7,683 nt of DNA, from positions 1 to 7,683 of the forward strand of contig DCJV01000104.1 of the NCBI GenBank assembly GCA_002320555.1, read 5' to 3'. Under the pieces are notes generated by a model that was given only the letters and a program-made list of their open reading frames with translations, did no database searches and was not told the origin of the DNA. How positions within the stretch are numbered: the stretch's first letter is position 1; each line of letters begins with the position of its first letter. A program made the translations under genes and the position numbers. This DNA is from Ruminococcaceae bacterium UBA1691. Its GTDB lineage: Bacteria; Bacillota; Clostridia; Oscillospirales; Acutalibacteraceae. Below, piece by piece: positions 1 through 6,003 of this stretch.

Positions 1-10
1 ACCGCAGGTG

Positions 11-359
11 TGGTGGAGATGGCGGGAGTCGAACCCGCGTCCGAAAGCCCATCCGCACAACTTTCTACGAGCGTATCCGGTCTACTAGGATTCCCCTCGG
101 CGCCCGCCGTCCGGCAGGCTGACGCTTACGGTAGCCTCCAAGTCATGACAGAGGCGGAGGCAAGCCCCTGTTCACGTTCCCTGCTAATCGACGCCCAAAC
201 CTAAGCCGCAGGACTCAAAGGCAGGACGCAGGCTTAAGCAGCCTGTAACGAAACTTTATTGTTGTCGTTTATTTTTAAAAGGTTGCGGATTTTCAAGCGG
301 TTCCGCGCCTCTGCTCGCTTATCGTGTTTCAAAACCCCCGTCGAAATCCTTTCATCCCC
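11..359 (-). ncRNA. ssrA: tmRNA (transfer-messenger RNA)
   Basis: This RNA rescues stalled ribosomes by acting first as an alanyl-tRNA and then as a short mRNA encoding a degradation tag. The 5' end reads GGGGATG at 359-353 and pairs with CATCTCC at 21-15, with one G-U pair, to form the acceptor stem. A discriminator A and an encoded CCA follow at 14-11. The T arm is perfect: GCGGG at 38-34 and CCCGC at 26-22 around a TTCGACT loop. The 5' part has the conserved GGATTTCGACGGGG block typical of tmRNA. The tag frame ends in TAA at 236-234. Read back to the likely resume codon ATA at 272-270 it gives INDNNKVSLQAA. A U at -5 and an A at -4 relative to that codon match the known resume determinants. 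The length, 349 nt, is normal for a one-piece tmRNA. It starts 15 nt after smpB and shows no convincing promoter of its own. Its own terminator would lie outside the window. Confidence 0.96.
234..272 (-). other. tmRNA tag-peptide reading frame
   Basis: This is the mRNA-like segment of ssrA. Codons from ATA (272-270) to TAA (236-234) encode I-N-D-N-N-K-V-S-L-Q-A-A. The NDN start and the hydrophobic-AA end fit known tags, which are recognised by ClpXP-type proteases through their C-terminal residues. The first codon is inferred from the UA at -5/-4 and from alignment with the E. coli GCA-AAC-GAC start. An isoleucine resume codon and a penultimate LQAA instead of LALAA-like ends are atypical. 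The alternative frames stop after a few codons and do not end in AA. Confidence 0.7.
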
Positions 360-374
360 TTATTTTTGATTGTT

Positions 375-848
375 TTACCGCTGCCGCTCCTTGAGGGAGC
401 GCTGGATGTCGCGCGCCGCGGCCTTGCGGGCCATATCCTCGCGCTTATCGTAATTTTTCTTGCCCTTGCAGAGCCCCACTTGAATCTTGACCCGCCCCTT
501 TTTGAAATAGGCGGAGAGCGGAATCAGCGCATAGCCCTGCTGCTTTGTTAGGCCGTAAAGACGGTTGATCTCCCGCTTGTGCATGAGAAGCCTGCGCACG
601 CGCATCGGATCGCGGTTGAAGATGTTCCCCTGCTCATAGGGGCTTACATGCATGCCGTTGACAAAAATCTCACCGTCCTTGACGGAGCACCAGGCATCCT
701 TCAGGTTGACGCGCCCCTGCCGCACGGATTTGACCTCTGTGCCAAACAGCTCGATTCCGGCCTCTGAGCTCTCGATGACGAAATAGTCGTGAAAGGCCTT
801 TTTGTTGGTTGCAATCGTCTGCAATTCACTTTTCTGCGTGTTTCCCAC
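375..848 (-). CDS. smpB: SsrA-binding protein SmpB
   Basis: SmpB binds the tRNA-like part of tmRNA and carries it into the empty A site of stalled ribosomes. The product is 157 residues, the usual length. Family blocks are visible in order: NKKAFHDYF near residue 15, GIELFGTEVKSVRQG at about 31-45, RDPMRVRRLLMHKREI at about 79-94, then GYALIPLSAYFKKGRVKI and GLCKGKKNYDKRE, the oligonucleotide-binding beta barrel core. The basic tail ending in KERQR is the part known to fold into the mRNA channel. The start is GTG at 848-846, preceded by AGAAGGGAG with a 9-nt spacing. It follows recR by about 110 nt but has its own perfect promoter. The TAA stop lies 15 nt before the 5' end of tmRNA, its direct partner. 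Confidence 0.98.
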   Translation of the reverse strand: MGNTQKSELQTIATNKKAFHDYFVIESSEAGIELFGTEVKSVRQGRVNLKDAWCSVKDGEIFVNGMHVSPYEQGNIFNRDPMRVRRLLMHKREINRLYGLTKQQGYALIPLSAYFKKGRVKIQVGLCKGKKNYDKREDMARKAAARDIQRSLKERQR

Positions 849-895
849 GGTCTTTCACTCCCTTCTGTCCGATCAAAAGCCGAAGCCGGAACTGC

Positions 896-923
896 ATTAT
901 ATCATACGAAAAATTTTTGTCAA
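896..923 (-). promoter_or_regulatory. sigma-A promoter for smpB-ssrA
   Basis: The minus strand has TTGACA at 923-918 and TATAAT at 901-896, both perfect consensus, separated by 16 nt. Transcription would start near 889, giving a 5' leader of about 40 nt before the GTG of smpB. It is the closest match to consensus of any promoter in the window. No convincing terminator separates recR from it, so some readthrough from the dnaX operon is possible. Confidence 0.88.
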
Positions 924-956
924 GCAAAAGGCGACGAACAATGTCTTCCAGCCCTT

Positions 957-1565
957 TTAAATAACCTGCCTGCCTTCCAGCGCGCGGGAGAGCGTCACCT
1001 CGTCCGCATATTCCAAATCCGCGCCCACTGGGACACCGTAGGCCAATCGGGTGACCTTAATGCCCATCGGCTTTAACAGCCGGGAGAGATACATGGCGGT
1101 CGCCTCCCCTTCCACGGTCGGGTTCGTCGCCATGATGACCTCGTCCACCTCTTCCTCCCCGCCGCCCAACCGGGCGAGCAGCTCCTTAATGGCGAGCTGG
1201 TCCGGGCCGATGCCGTTCATCGGGGAGATCGCCCCGTGCAGGACATGATAGGTGCCCTCGTATTCATGTGTGCGCTCGATGGCGAGCACGTCGCGCGGAT
1301 CCTCCACCACGCAGATTTCCGTCTTATCCCGCGCGGGATTGCCGCACACGGAGCACAGCTCCGTGTCCGTCAGGTTGCAGCAGATTTTGCAGCGGTGGAT
1401 TTTTTCGTGCGCATCCGTAATCGCCTGCGCGAAACCCTTCGCATCCGCATCGGACAGGCCGAGCACATAGAAGGCCAGCCGCTGTGCACTCTTGCGCCCG
1501 ATGCCCGGCATGCGCTCGAATTGCTCGATCAGCCGCGAGAGCGCGGCTACCTGATACCCTGCCAT
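957..1565 (-). CDS. recR: recombination mediator protein RecR
   Basis: RecR forms a ring that, with RecO or RecF, loads RecA on SSB-coated single-stranded DNA at gaps. The 202-residue product has normal length and the full domain order. A helix-hairpin-helix occupies about residues 11-30 (MPGIGRKSAQRLA at 19-31). A four-cysteine zinc finger uses C59, C62, C71 and C74. A Toprim domain runs from about residue 83 (CVVEDPRD) to about 175, with TNPTVEGEATA at 148-157. The C-terminal part has the conserved ARG-like block, here RLAYGVPVGADLEYADEVTL. The ATG is at 1565-1563, only 3 nt after the ybaB stop, and GGGAGG inside the ybaB end sits about 13 nt upstream, so the two are probably translated together. 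It is the last gene of the dnaX-ybaB-recR operon. Confidence 0.98.
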   Translation of the reverse strand: MAGYQVAALSRLIEQFERMPGIGRKSAQRLAFYVLGLSDADAKGFAQAITDAHEKIHRCKICCNLTDTELCSVCGNPARDKTEICVVEDPRDVLAIERTHEYEGTYHVLHGAISPMNGIGPDQLAIKELLARLGGGEEEVDEVIMATNPTVEGEATAMYLSRLLKPMGIKVTRLAYGVPVGADLEYADEVTLSRALEGRQVI

Positions 1566-1568
1566 TGC

Positions 1569-1913
1569 TTAAAACAGGCCTCCCGGCATACCGGGGATAT
1601 TGAGCCCGCCGGTGATCTTGCCCATCTCGCGCTCCGAAGTCTCGTCCGCCTTGCGCATCGCCTCGTTGATGGAGGCGATCAGCAGATCCTGCAGCATCTC
1701 GATATCCTCCGGGTCCACGATCTCCGGCTTCATATCGATCTTCACGACCTCGTGCTTGCCGTTAACCGTCACCTCGACGGCCCCGCCGCCCGCGCCCGCA
1801 GTATATTCGGCGTTTTCGCACTCCTCCTGAACGCGCGCCATCTCCTCCTGCATCTTCTGAATCTGCTTCATCATATTGCCGCTGTTGCCGGCATTCGGAA
1901 TTCTTGCTTTCAT
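1569..1913 (-). CDS. YbaB/EbfC family nucleoid-associated protein
   Basis: This small DNA-binding protein coats the nucleoid as a dimer, and its gene sits between dnaX and recR in many bacteria. The 114-residue product has a charged coiled-coil N-terminal helix (MMKQIQKMQEEMARVQEE at about 14-31). The family core AGGGAVEVTVNGKHEVVKI follows, then PEDIEMLQDLLIASINEAMRKA. It ends in a GL/M/P-rich tail (GGLNIPGMPGGLF), which is typical. The start is ATG at 1913-1911, with GGAGG upstream at a 9-nt spacing. The 57-nt gap after dnaX holds a small stem-loop (TCCGG at 1953-1949 with CCGGA at 1940-1936) but no promoter that I can see, so it is read from the dnaX transcript. Its exact role is poorly defined in the family; homologues are called ybaB, yaaK or ebfC. 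Confidence 0.96.
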   Translation of the reverse strand: MKARIPNAGNSGNMMKQIQKMQEEMARVQEECENAEYTAGAGGGAVEVTVNGKHEVVKIDMKPEIVDPEDIEMLQDLLIASINEAMRKADETSEREMGKITGGLNIPGMPGGLF

Positions 1914-1970
1914 CTCAATACTCCTCCATCTGCTTTCCGGTGCGATGCCCGGACGAAATCTAGGGGTTCT

Positions 1971-3668
1971 CTATCGGATTTCCGTCTCCACCTGCGCGTC
2001 GCTTAGGCGGCCCATCAGATCGTCGAGCGGGTCCGTTTTTTTCTTCGGCTGATTTTTCCCTACGCCACTGTAAAGCCCAAGGCGGTATTTGCGGCCTGTC
2101 ACACGGAGCACCGCCTCCTTCACGGCGGAGGAATGGCTCCCCTGCCGGATGAAGCTGCCCAGCAGCGGGTTTTCCGACTGGATGAGCACAAACTCCCCGC
2201 GGAAGAACGCACTGGAGCCGGATAAAATCCCGGCGATCGGCTTATCGATCTCCGACAATACCGAGAGCACCTGCGGCCATTTCAGGAAGGCCTCATCTCC
2301 CTCCTGCCCGGCCTGCGGCTCCGGATCGTCCGGCCGTTCCGGCTCTGGTGCCAGGGGCGCGGGCATGGCAGACGGCGGAGAAGGTTTGAGAGGTGGCTCC
2401 AGCTCCATCTCCCGCCCGGATGGAAATGCGGGCGGCGGTGCGGATACCGCTTCCCGGGGTTCGGCAACCGGCTCCTCCCGAAGCGGCAGCCGCTCTGTTT
2501 TCGGCTCCGGTGCTGCAGTGCATCCGGTGCGGACCGCCTGCTCGAGCGCCTCGATGCGCCTGAGCAGTGCAGCACTATCCGTGCAGAGCGCGGGCGTGGC
2601 AAGCTTGATGAGCGCCATCTCCATCTCAATGCGGCGGTTGACGCCGGACCGCATGCGCTCCAATGTGCCCTGTAACAAGTCGAGTGCGGAGAGGACTGCT
2701 TCCATCGAAAAGCCCTTGGCCTCCGCCTGAATTTGCTGAAGCTCGCTCTCCGTGCAGATGATGAGTTCCCCCGGCGCGGGCACTGTTTTGGCGATCATCA
2801 AATTGCGAAAATGGTCGATTAAATCCCCGCACAACCGCTCCATATCGCAGGAGCCCTGATGCAGCTCGTCGAGCAGGGCGAGCGCCCTGGCACTGTCCTG
2901 CGCGCGGATTGCGGCGGAGAGTTCATAGAGGTGGGCGTGCCCCGCGAGGCCCGCCGCCTCGCTGACGGTTTCCACCGTGATTTGCTTCGACCGCCCAGCG
3001 CACTGGTCGAGGATGGAGAGCGCGTCGCGCAGTGCGCCATCTGCAATGCGGGCGATGAGCAGTGCTGCATTGTGCTCTAGCGTCATCCCCTCCTGCCCGG
3101 CCACGTATTCGAGCCGCGCGGCGATATCCTCCGGCGGAATCCGCCGAAAATCAAACCGCTGGCAGCGGGAAAGGATCGTCGCCGGAAGCTTGTGCACCTC
3201 TGTGGTGGCGAGGATAAACAGCACGTAGGATGGCGGCTCCTCCAGCGTTTTGAGCAGCGCATTGAATGCGCCGATGGAGAGCATATGCACCTCGTCGATG
3301 ATATACACGCGGTATTTCGCTGCGACGGGCGTAAAATTTGCTTCCTCGCGCAGATCGCGGATGTTGTCGACGCCGTTGTTGCTCGCCGCATCGATCTCGA
3401 TCACATCTAAAATCGAGCCGCTGTCGATCCCCTTGCAGATTTCGCACTCGTTGCAGGGGTTCCCGTCCACAGGATGCAGGCAGTTGACCGCCTTGGCGAG
3501 AATCTTCGCGCAGGTGGTCTTTCCCGTGCCGCGCGAGCCGGTGAAGAGATAGGCGTGGGAGAGCCTGCCCTCCTGCAGCTCTCTGCGCAGTGTGTCCGTC
3601 ACATGCGGCTGCCCGGCAACGTCGGAAAAAACCTGCGGGCGCCATTTCCGATAAAGCACCTGATACAC
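1971..3668 (-). CDS. dnaX: DNA polymerase III subunit gamma/tau
   Basis: This is the ATPase of the clamp loader, which places the beta clamp on primed DNA. With start GTG 3668-3666 the product is 565 residues. The N-terminus MYQVLYRKWRPQVF is diagnostic. Walker A GSRGTGKT is at 44-51, zinc cysteines are C63, C72, C75 and C78, Walker B/DExx VYIIDEVH is at 121-128, and the SRC motif is at 167-169. A Pro/Glu-rich linker lies at roughly 380-460, followed by a tau-type C-terminal region. The start is chosen on the ribosome site: AAAGGAG at 3683-3677 stands 8 nt before GTG 3668, whereas it overlaps the longer GTG candidate at 3677, which would add three residues. A seven-A run near 2036-2042 is close to the C-terminus and could change only about the last 20 residues, so it does not resemble the E. 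coli gamma-producing frameshift. The gene heads the dnaX-ybaB-recR operon, downstream of the SRP RNA. Confidence 0.98.
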   Translation of the reverse strand: MYQVLYRKWRPQVFSDVAGQPHVTDTLRRELQEGRLSHAYLFTGSRGTGKTTCAKILAKAVNCLHPVDGNPCNECEICKGIDSGSILDVIEIDAASNNGVDNIRDLREEANFTPVAAKYRVYIIDEVHMLSIGAFNALLKTLEEPPSYVLFILATTEVHKLPATILSRCQRFDFRRIPPEDIAARLEYVAGQEGMTLEHNAALLIARIADGALRDALSILDQCAGRSKQITVETVSEAAGLAGHAHLYELSAAIRAQDSARALALLDELHQGSCDMERLCGDLIDHFRNLMIAKTVPAPGELIICTESELQQIQAEAKGFSMEAVLSALDLLQGTLERMRSGVNRRIEMEMALIKLATPALCTDSAALLRRIEALEQAVRTGCTAAPEPKTERLPLREEPVAEPREAVSAPPPAFPSGREMELEPPLKPSPPSAMPAPLAPEPERPDDPEPQAGQEGDEAFLKWPQVLSVLSEIDKPIAGILSGSSAFFRGEFVLIQSENPLLGSFIRQGSHSSAVKEAVLRVTGRKYRLGLYSGVGKNQPKKKTDPLDDLMGRLSDAQVETEIR

Positions 3669-3676
3669 GGCAACCA

Positions 3677-3683
3677 CTCCTTT
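3677..3683 (-). promoter_or_regulatory. Shine-Dalgarno site deciding the dnaX start
   Basis: AAAGGAG on the minus strand ends 8 nt before the GTG at 3668-3666. That is ideal spacing, while an upstream in-frame GTG (3677-3675) would overlap the site. The shorter start also begins with YQVLYRKWRP, the usual family N-terminus. Confidence 0.7.
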
Positions 3684-3704
3684 CCGATTTGCAGTGCCTT
3701 CCCT

Positions 3705-3724
3705 AAAAGAAAAGGCAAAGCGAA
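3705..3724 (-). terminator. possible 3' end/leaky terminator of SRP RNA
   Basis: The 3' arm of the SRP closing helix (3724-3714) is followed directly by TTTTCTTTT (3713-3705), which resembles an intrinsic terminator tract. An alternative stem, GCCTTTTC (3716-3709) with GGGAAGGC (3703-3696), would break that arrangement. Since dnaX begins 37 nt beyond the tract, termination should be partial or the site may be a processing point. Confidence 0.4.
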
Positions 3725-3873
3725 CCGTTCACTTGGTCATGCAGCGGACAGGCAGACTGTGGCGCACAGTGCTGACTGCTTAATGCTGCTCGGTTCCCCG
3801 CCTGACATGGTTCACAGCGCCCCGCCGCACAGGACCCGCCCGCCACATGACCAAATAAATGCTTCGCTCTGCC
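3714..3873 (-). ncRNA. ffs: signal recognition particle RNA (4.5S/scRNA)
   Basis: This RNA is the scaffold of SRP, which binds Ffh and targets nascent membrane proteins. The Ffh-binding hairpin is clear on the minus strand: GTCAGG, a CGG-GGAA-CCG tetraloop hairpin (3800-3791), then GAGCAGCATTAAG. The GGAA tetraloop is at 3797-3794, with the CAGG and AGCAG strands forming the conserved internal loop. The hairpin sits in a long helix closed by TTGGTCATG (3854-3846) with CATGACCAA (3741-3733). A further 11-bp helix pairs 3873-3863 with 3724-3714, with one G-U. A promoter precedes it and a U-rich tract follows at 3713-3705. The position before dnaX is the classic Bacillota location. The primary transcript probably starts near 3894. 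I do not recognise a standard Alu domain, so whether this is the small or a shortened large type is open. The minimal core is about 3733-3854, and exact mature ends are uncertain. Confidence 0.9.
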
Positions 3874-3874
3874 A

Positions 3875-3895
3875 AAAGCTCATTCTTGGAGCTTT
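3875..3895 (-). other. stem-loop at the 5' end of the SRP RNA transcript
   Basis: AAAGCTC at 3895-3889 pairs perfectly with GAGCTTT at 3881-3875 around a 7-nt loop, right at the predicted transcription start. It could be a reduced Alu-type element of the SRP RNA, or a 5' leader removed by processing. The sequence alone does not decide between these. Confidence 0.5.
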
Positions 3896-3900
3896 AAAGT

Positions 3901-3929
3901 ATTATAATATATCTTTATCGGAAAGGCAA
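3901..3929 (-). promoter_or_regulatory. sigma-A promoter for SRP RNA and probably the dnaX operon
   Basis: The minus strand has TTGCCT at 3929-3924 (4 of 6 consensus) and a perfect TATAAT at 3906-3901, with a 17-nt spacer. Transcription would begin near 3894. No other good promoter was seen between here and dnaX, so dnaX-ybaB-recR is probably read by passage through the end of the SRP RNA. Confidence 0.82.
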
Positions 3930-3966
3930 GAGGAAATTGACAACAAATGATAGGCCGAGATAACAG

Positions 3967-4005
3967 ATGGGGAGTGTTGCGTTTTTAGTTTGCAGCACTC
4001 CCCAT
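3967..4005 (-). terminator. large inverted repeat, probable 3' end of the two-gene membrane operon
   Basis: ATGGGGAGTG (4005-3996) pairs perfectly with CACTCCCCAT (3976-3967), and the stem extends another four positions with one mismatch. The loop is A-rich. It lies 26 nt after the stop of the second membrane gene and upstream of the SRP RNA promoter, where a terminator is expected. No U tract follows on either strand, so it is not a textbook intrinsic terminator and may instead stabilise or block transcripts in another way. Confidence 0.5.
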
Positions 4006-4030
4006 TCTCTGATTGTAACCGGAGGCATCC

Positions 4031-4669
4031 TTAGGACGCCACCGTTGTGGATACCGCCTCAGTTGCGTCCTGCGCCTGTGCCGCCTTTTCCGCAAGCCAG
4101 CCGCTGAGCGCATTGTTGACGGAAACCAGAGCGCCCGCAATCGGGGAAAGCAGCTCCGGTAGGAACCACGCCGCCGCAATGGAGGTCAGCAGTGTGAGAC
4201 CCCAGCGCTCTAAATAAGCGCCGGCAACCAGAATTGCAATGATTGGAAACAACAATATCTTCACCACGATATTTGCCCCGTTCCCTGCGCCGTAAAAGCT
4301 CTCCCACAGGGCGAGCGCATCCTCCACCAGCGAGAAGAGCGACGTCAACAGGGAAATCCCGAGCCACAGCATCAGCAGATAAAAGATATTGGTATACTGC
4401 TGCAGCTTGATGACATGCACACTGGCGGGAATGACAATCAGCAGCCCCAGGATCAGATTAAAAAGAAAAGGCAAAAAGCAGATTAGAAACCGCTTACCCC
4501 GGGTCGGCATAAACTCATGCTCCACGTGCCCGCACAGCTCGTTTGCCTGAAAGTAACGGGCATCTTCCACCGGGCATTTGAACCTGCGGCACAGGCAATG
4601 CTCCCACAGTGCATGCAGAAGCGTTCCCGGAAATGTTAGAGCCTTCACGATGACATAAAGGATTCTCAT
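4031..4669 (-). CDS. polytopic membrane protein of unknown function with His/Cys-rich N-terminus
   Basis: I do not recognise this 212-residue protein as a named gene. It has about four hydrophobic segments, near 60-82, 92-115, 132-153 and 155-180, and a short Ala-rich polar tail. The N-terminal 55 residues hold FPGTLLHALWEH (13-24) and clustered potential metal ligands: H19, E23, H24, C25, C27, C32, C46, H48 and H51. The FPG-x3-H start recalls membrane-embedded zinc protease-like families, but the HExxH signature is absent (it reads HALWEH), so a protease call is not justified. The ATG (4669-4667) overlaps the TGA of the upstream TPR gene as ATGA, with a GGGGG-containing ribosome site 7 nt upstream inside that gene. 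This implies translational coupling and a shared task. A strong inverted repeat follows the gene. It could be an assembly or sensing partner of the TPR protein; this is inference only. Confidence 0.88.
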   Translation of the reverse strand: MRILYVIVKALTFPGTLLHALWEHCLCRRFKCPVEDARYFQANELCGHVEHEFMPTRGKRFLICFLPFLFNLILGLLIVIPASVHVIKLQQYTNIFYLLMLWLGISLLTSLFSLVEDALALWESFYGAGNGANIVVKILLFPIIAILVAGAYLERWGLTLLTSIAAAWFLPELLSPIAGALVSVNNALSGWLAEKAAQAQDATEAVSTTVAS

Positions 4670-5958
4670 GCCACATCCCCCTCTCCGTTCAGGAAAATAT
4701 CTTCAATCGTCAGCTTCCCAGCCTTATAGTCGAGCACCTTCTGGCCCATTTCAACGCCGTACGATTCGAGGGTGGACATCACTTCATTATAGCCATCCTG
4801 ATCCCCGTTTGCCAGATAGCAGACTGCCAATGTGTAGCTCGTTGCATAGTTCAGTGACAAATCAAATGCAGACCGTGCGTTTTCCACCGCGCCTTTTTTA
4901 TCGCCCTGCAACAGATAAACGATTGCCTTCTGACGATAGGGCTCCGAGCTGGTATCATCCAGCGCAATGCCCTTCTCCGCTGTGGAAAGCGCCTTATCAT
5001 ACTGCTTCTGGAGGCGGTAAACAGAGGCCTCCGTCGCGTATGATCCCGCATCCTCCACGTTGCGCTCCCTCATTTGGTTGCAGAGCTCTATCACCTTGTC
5101 ATGATCTTTTGCTTCCAGATACTCCGTTGCCATCGCAGGAAGGTAAATCCAGCCATAGCTTTCATTTTCCTTCTGGACGCCTTCAAGGAACTGGATTCGT
5201 ACAGAGCTCTCCTGCTCCGTCATTGCGGCAAGCATATATTTATAATATTCCAAGATTGCCTTGTCATAGCTTTTATCCTTGCTGTGCTTCAGTCCGTCTA
5301 TTTTTTCGATCAGCTCATCGTAGGGAAGCTTATCATCCTCAATATCGGTATATCCGCTGAAAAGTTCCTCCACAGCAGAAATCGTATCCGTAATCGCGTT
5401 CAAATTCTGATAGAGCTCGTTGAGGTCCCGATTCCAGAACCGATCCAGCTCCGCCGTGGTGTAGTATTTCTTGATCAGGCTCTGCGCATTCTCCACATAA
5501 CCCAAATCCAAATAGAGCTGCGCCTGCCCCTTCACCGTGCGTTTCGCCGCCGCAGCCGCCGTATTCTCACTCGCGTCATAATAGGCGTCGAGCGCAGAAT
5601 TGAGCTTCTCCTGCCGGACGCACTTTTCCGCCTGCAGCACCCTTGCAAACGAGGGCACGCCCACAAAAAAGTCCATTGCGCCAAACAGCGCCACCAGCAC
5701 GACGATAACGGCCAGCACGATCACCTTCCAGTCCGCCTTCCGGTCTTCCACGGGCAAAGACTCTGACGCCTGCCCTGCATCGGCCGCGCTTTCAGCCGGC
5801 GCCTGATCCTCCGGCGTATTCCCCTGCTCTTCCTCCTGTGACACTCTTTTGGAAGCCTCGTTCAGCTCCTCCTGAAATGCATCCCGGATCCGATTGAGCT
5901 CTTCATCCAGGCCGTCCCCAGAGAGGTTCTCGTTTTCACGGTCTTTCATGTCTCCCAA
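4666..5958 (-). CDS. single-pass membrane protein with extracytoplasmic TPR-like repeats
   Basis: The product has 430 residues. Residues 1-76 are strongly acidic and rich in Glu, Gln and Ala, with a helical stretch LDEELNRIRDAFQEELNEASK at about 17-37. One transmembrane helix spans about 78-98, preceded by basic residues (DRKADWK), so the N-terminus is probably cytoplasmic and the remainder outside. The outer part is helical. TPR-like units are clearest at about 305-337 (YATEASVYRLQKQYDKALS) and 338-371 (PYRQKAIVYLLQGDKKGAVE), with weaker ones at about 110-166 and 372-402. No enzyme motif is visible. The start is TTG at 5958-5956, because AAGGAGG stands 7 nt before it. An ATG three codons later (5949) would be 16 nt from the site. 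It has its own promoter, follows the gdhA terminator, and overlaps the next gene by 4 nt. A scaffold or protein-interaction role is the family expectation, not something shown here. Confidence 0.9.
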   Translation of the reverse strand: MGDMKDRENENLSGDGLDEELNRIRDAFQEELNEASKRVSQEEEQGNTPEDQAPAESAADAGQASESLPVEDRKADWKVIVLAVIVVLVALFGAMDFFVGVPSFARVLQAEKCVRQEKLNSALDAYYDASENTAAAAAKRTVKGQAQLYLDLGYVENAQSLIKKYYTTAELDRFWNRDLNELYQNLNAITDTISAVEELFSGYTDIEDDKLPYDELIEKIDGLKHSKDKSYDKAILEYYKYMLAAMTEQESSVRIQFLEGVQKENESYGWIYLPAMATEYLEAKDHDKVIELCNQMRERNVEDAGSYATEASVYRLQKQYDKALSTAEKGIALDDTSSEPYRQKAIVYLLQGDKKGAVENARSAFDLSLNYATSYTLAVCYLANGDQDGYNEVMSTLESYGVEMGQKVLDYKAGKLTIEDIFLNGEGDVA

Positions 5959-5965
5959 GGCAATA

Positions 5966-5972
5966 CCTCCTT
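5966..5972 (-). promoter_or_regulatory. Shine-Dalgarno site deciding a TTG start for the TPR gene
   Basis: AAGGAGG on the minus strand lies 7 nt before TTG 5958-5956. The nearby ATG at 5949-5947 would have a 16-nt spacing, and the GGGAG just before that ATG is too close (2 nt) to serve it. Confidence 0.65.
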
Positions 5973-6003
5973 CTTATGAAAACTGCAAAATGGCAATGGT
6001 GAT

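Noticed and set aside
10..204. 64-codon plus-strand frame at the window start
   Set aside because: It lies entirely within the antisense of the tmRNA.
360..395. Own promoter for ssrA just upstream of its 5' end
   Set aside because: Only a weak AAAAAT-like -10 is present, with no -35 at the right distance (AAGGAG lies there).
924..956. Terminator after recR
   Set aside because: No stable stem was found. The short TTTT lacks a supporting hairpin.
1236..2006. 256-codon plus-strand open frame across recR and ybaB
   Set aside because: It is antisense to two clear genes and has a low-complexity His/Leu/Arg composition typical of a shadow frame.
2036..2042. Seven-A run in dnaX as a programmed frameshift site
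   Set aside because: In phase it reads G-AAA-AAA, which does not let both tRNAs re-pair fully at -1. It is only about 22 codons before the stop, so it would not make a gamma-like short form.
2089..2730. 213-codon plus-strand open frame opposite the dnaX linker
   Set aside because: It is Ser/Gly/Ala-rich, opposite the Pro/Glu-rich tau linker, with no motifs.
4668..5766. Two 230-codon plus-strand frames opposite the TPR gene
   Set aside because: They are antisense frames of a well-supported gene with its own promoter and ribosome site. They show no domain features.
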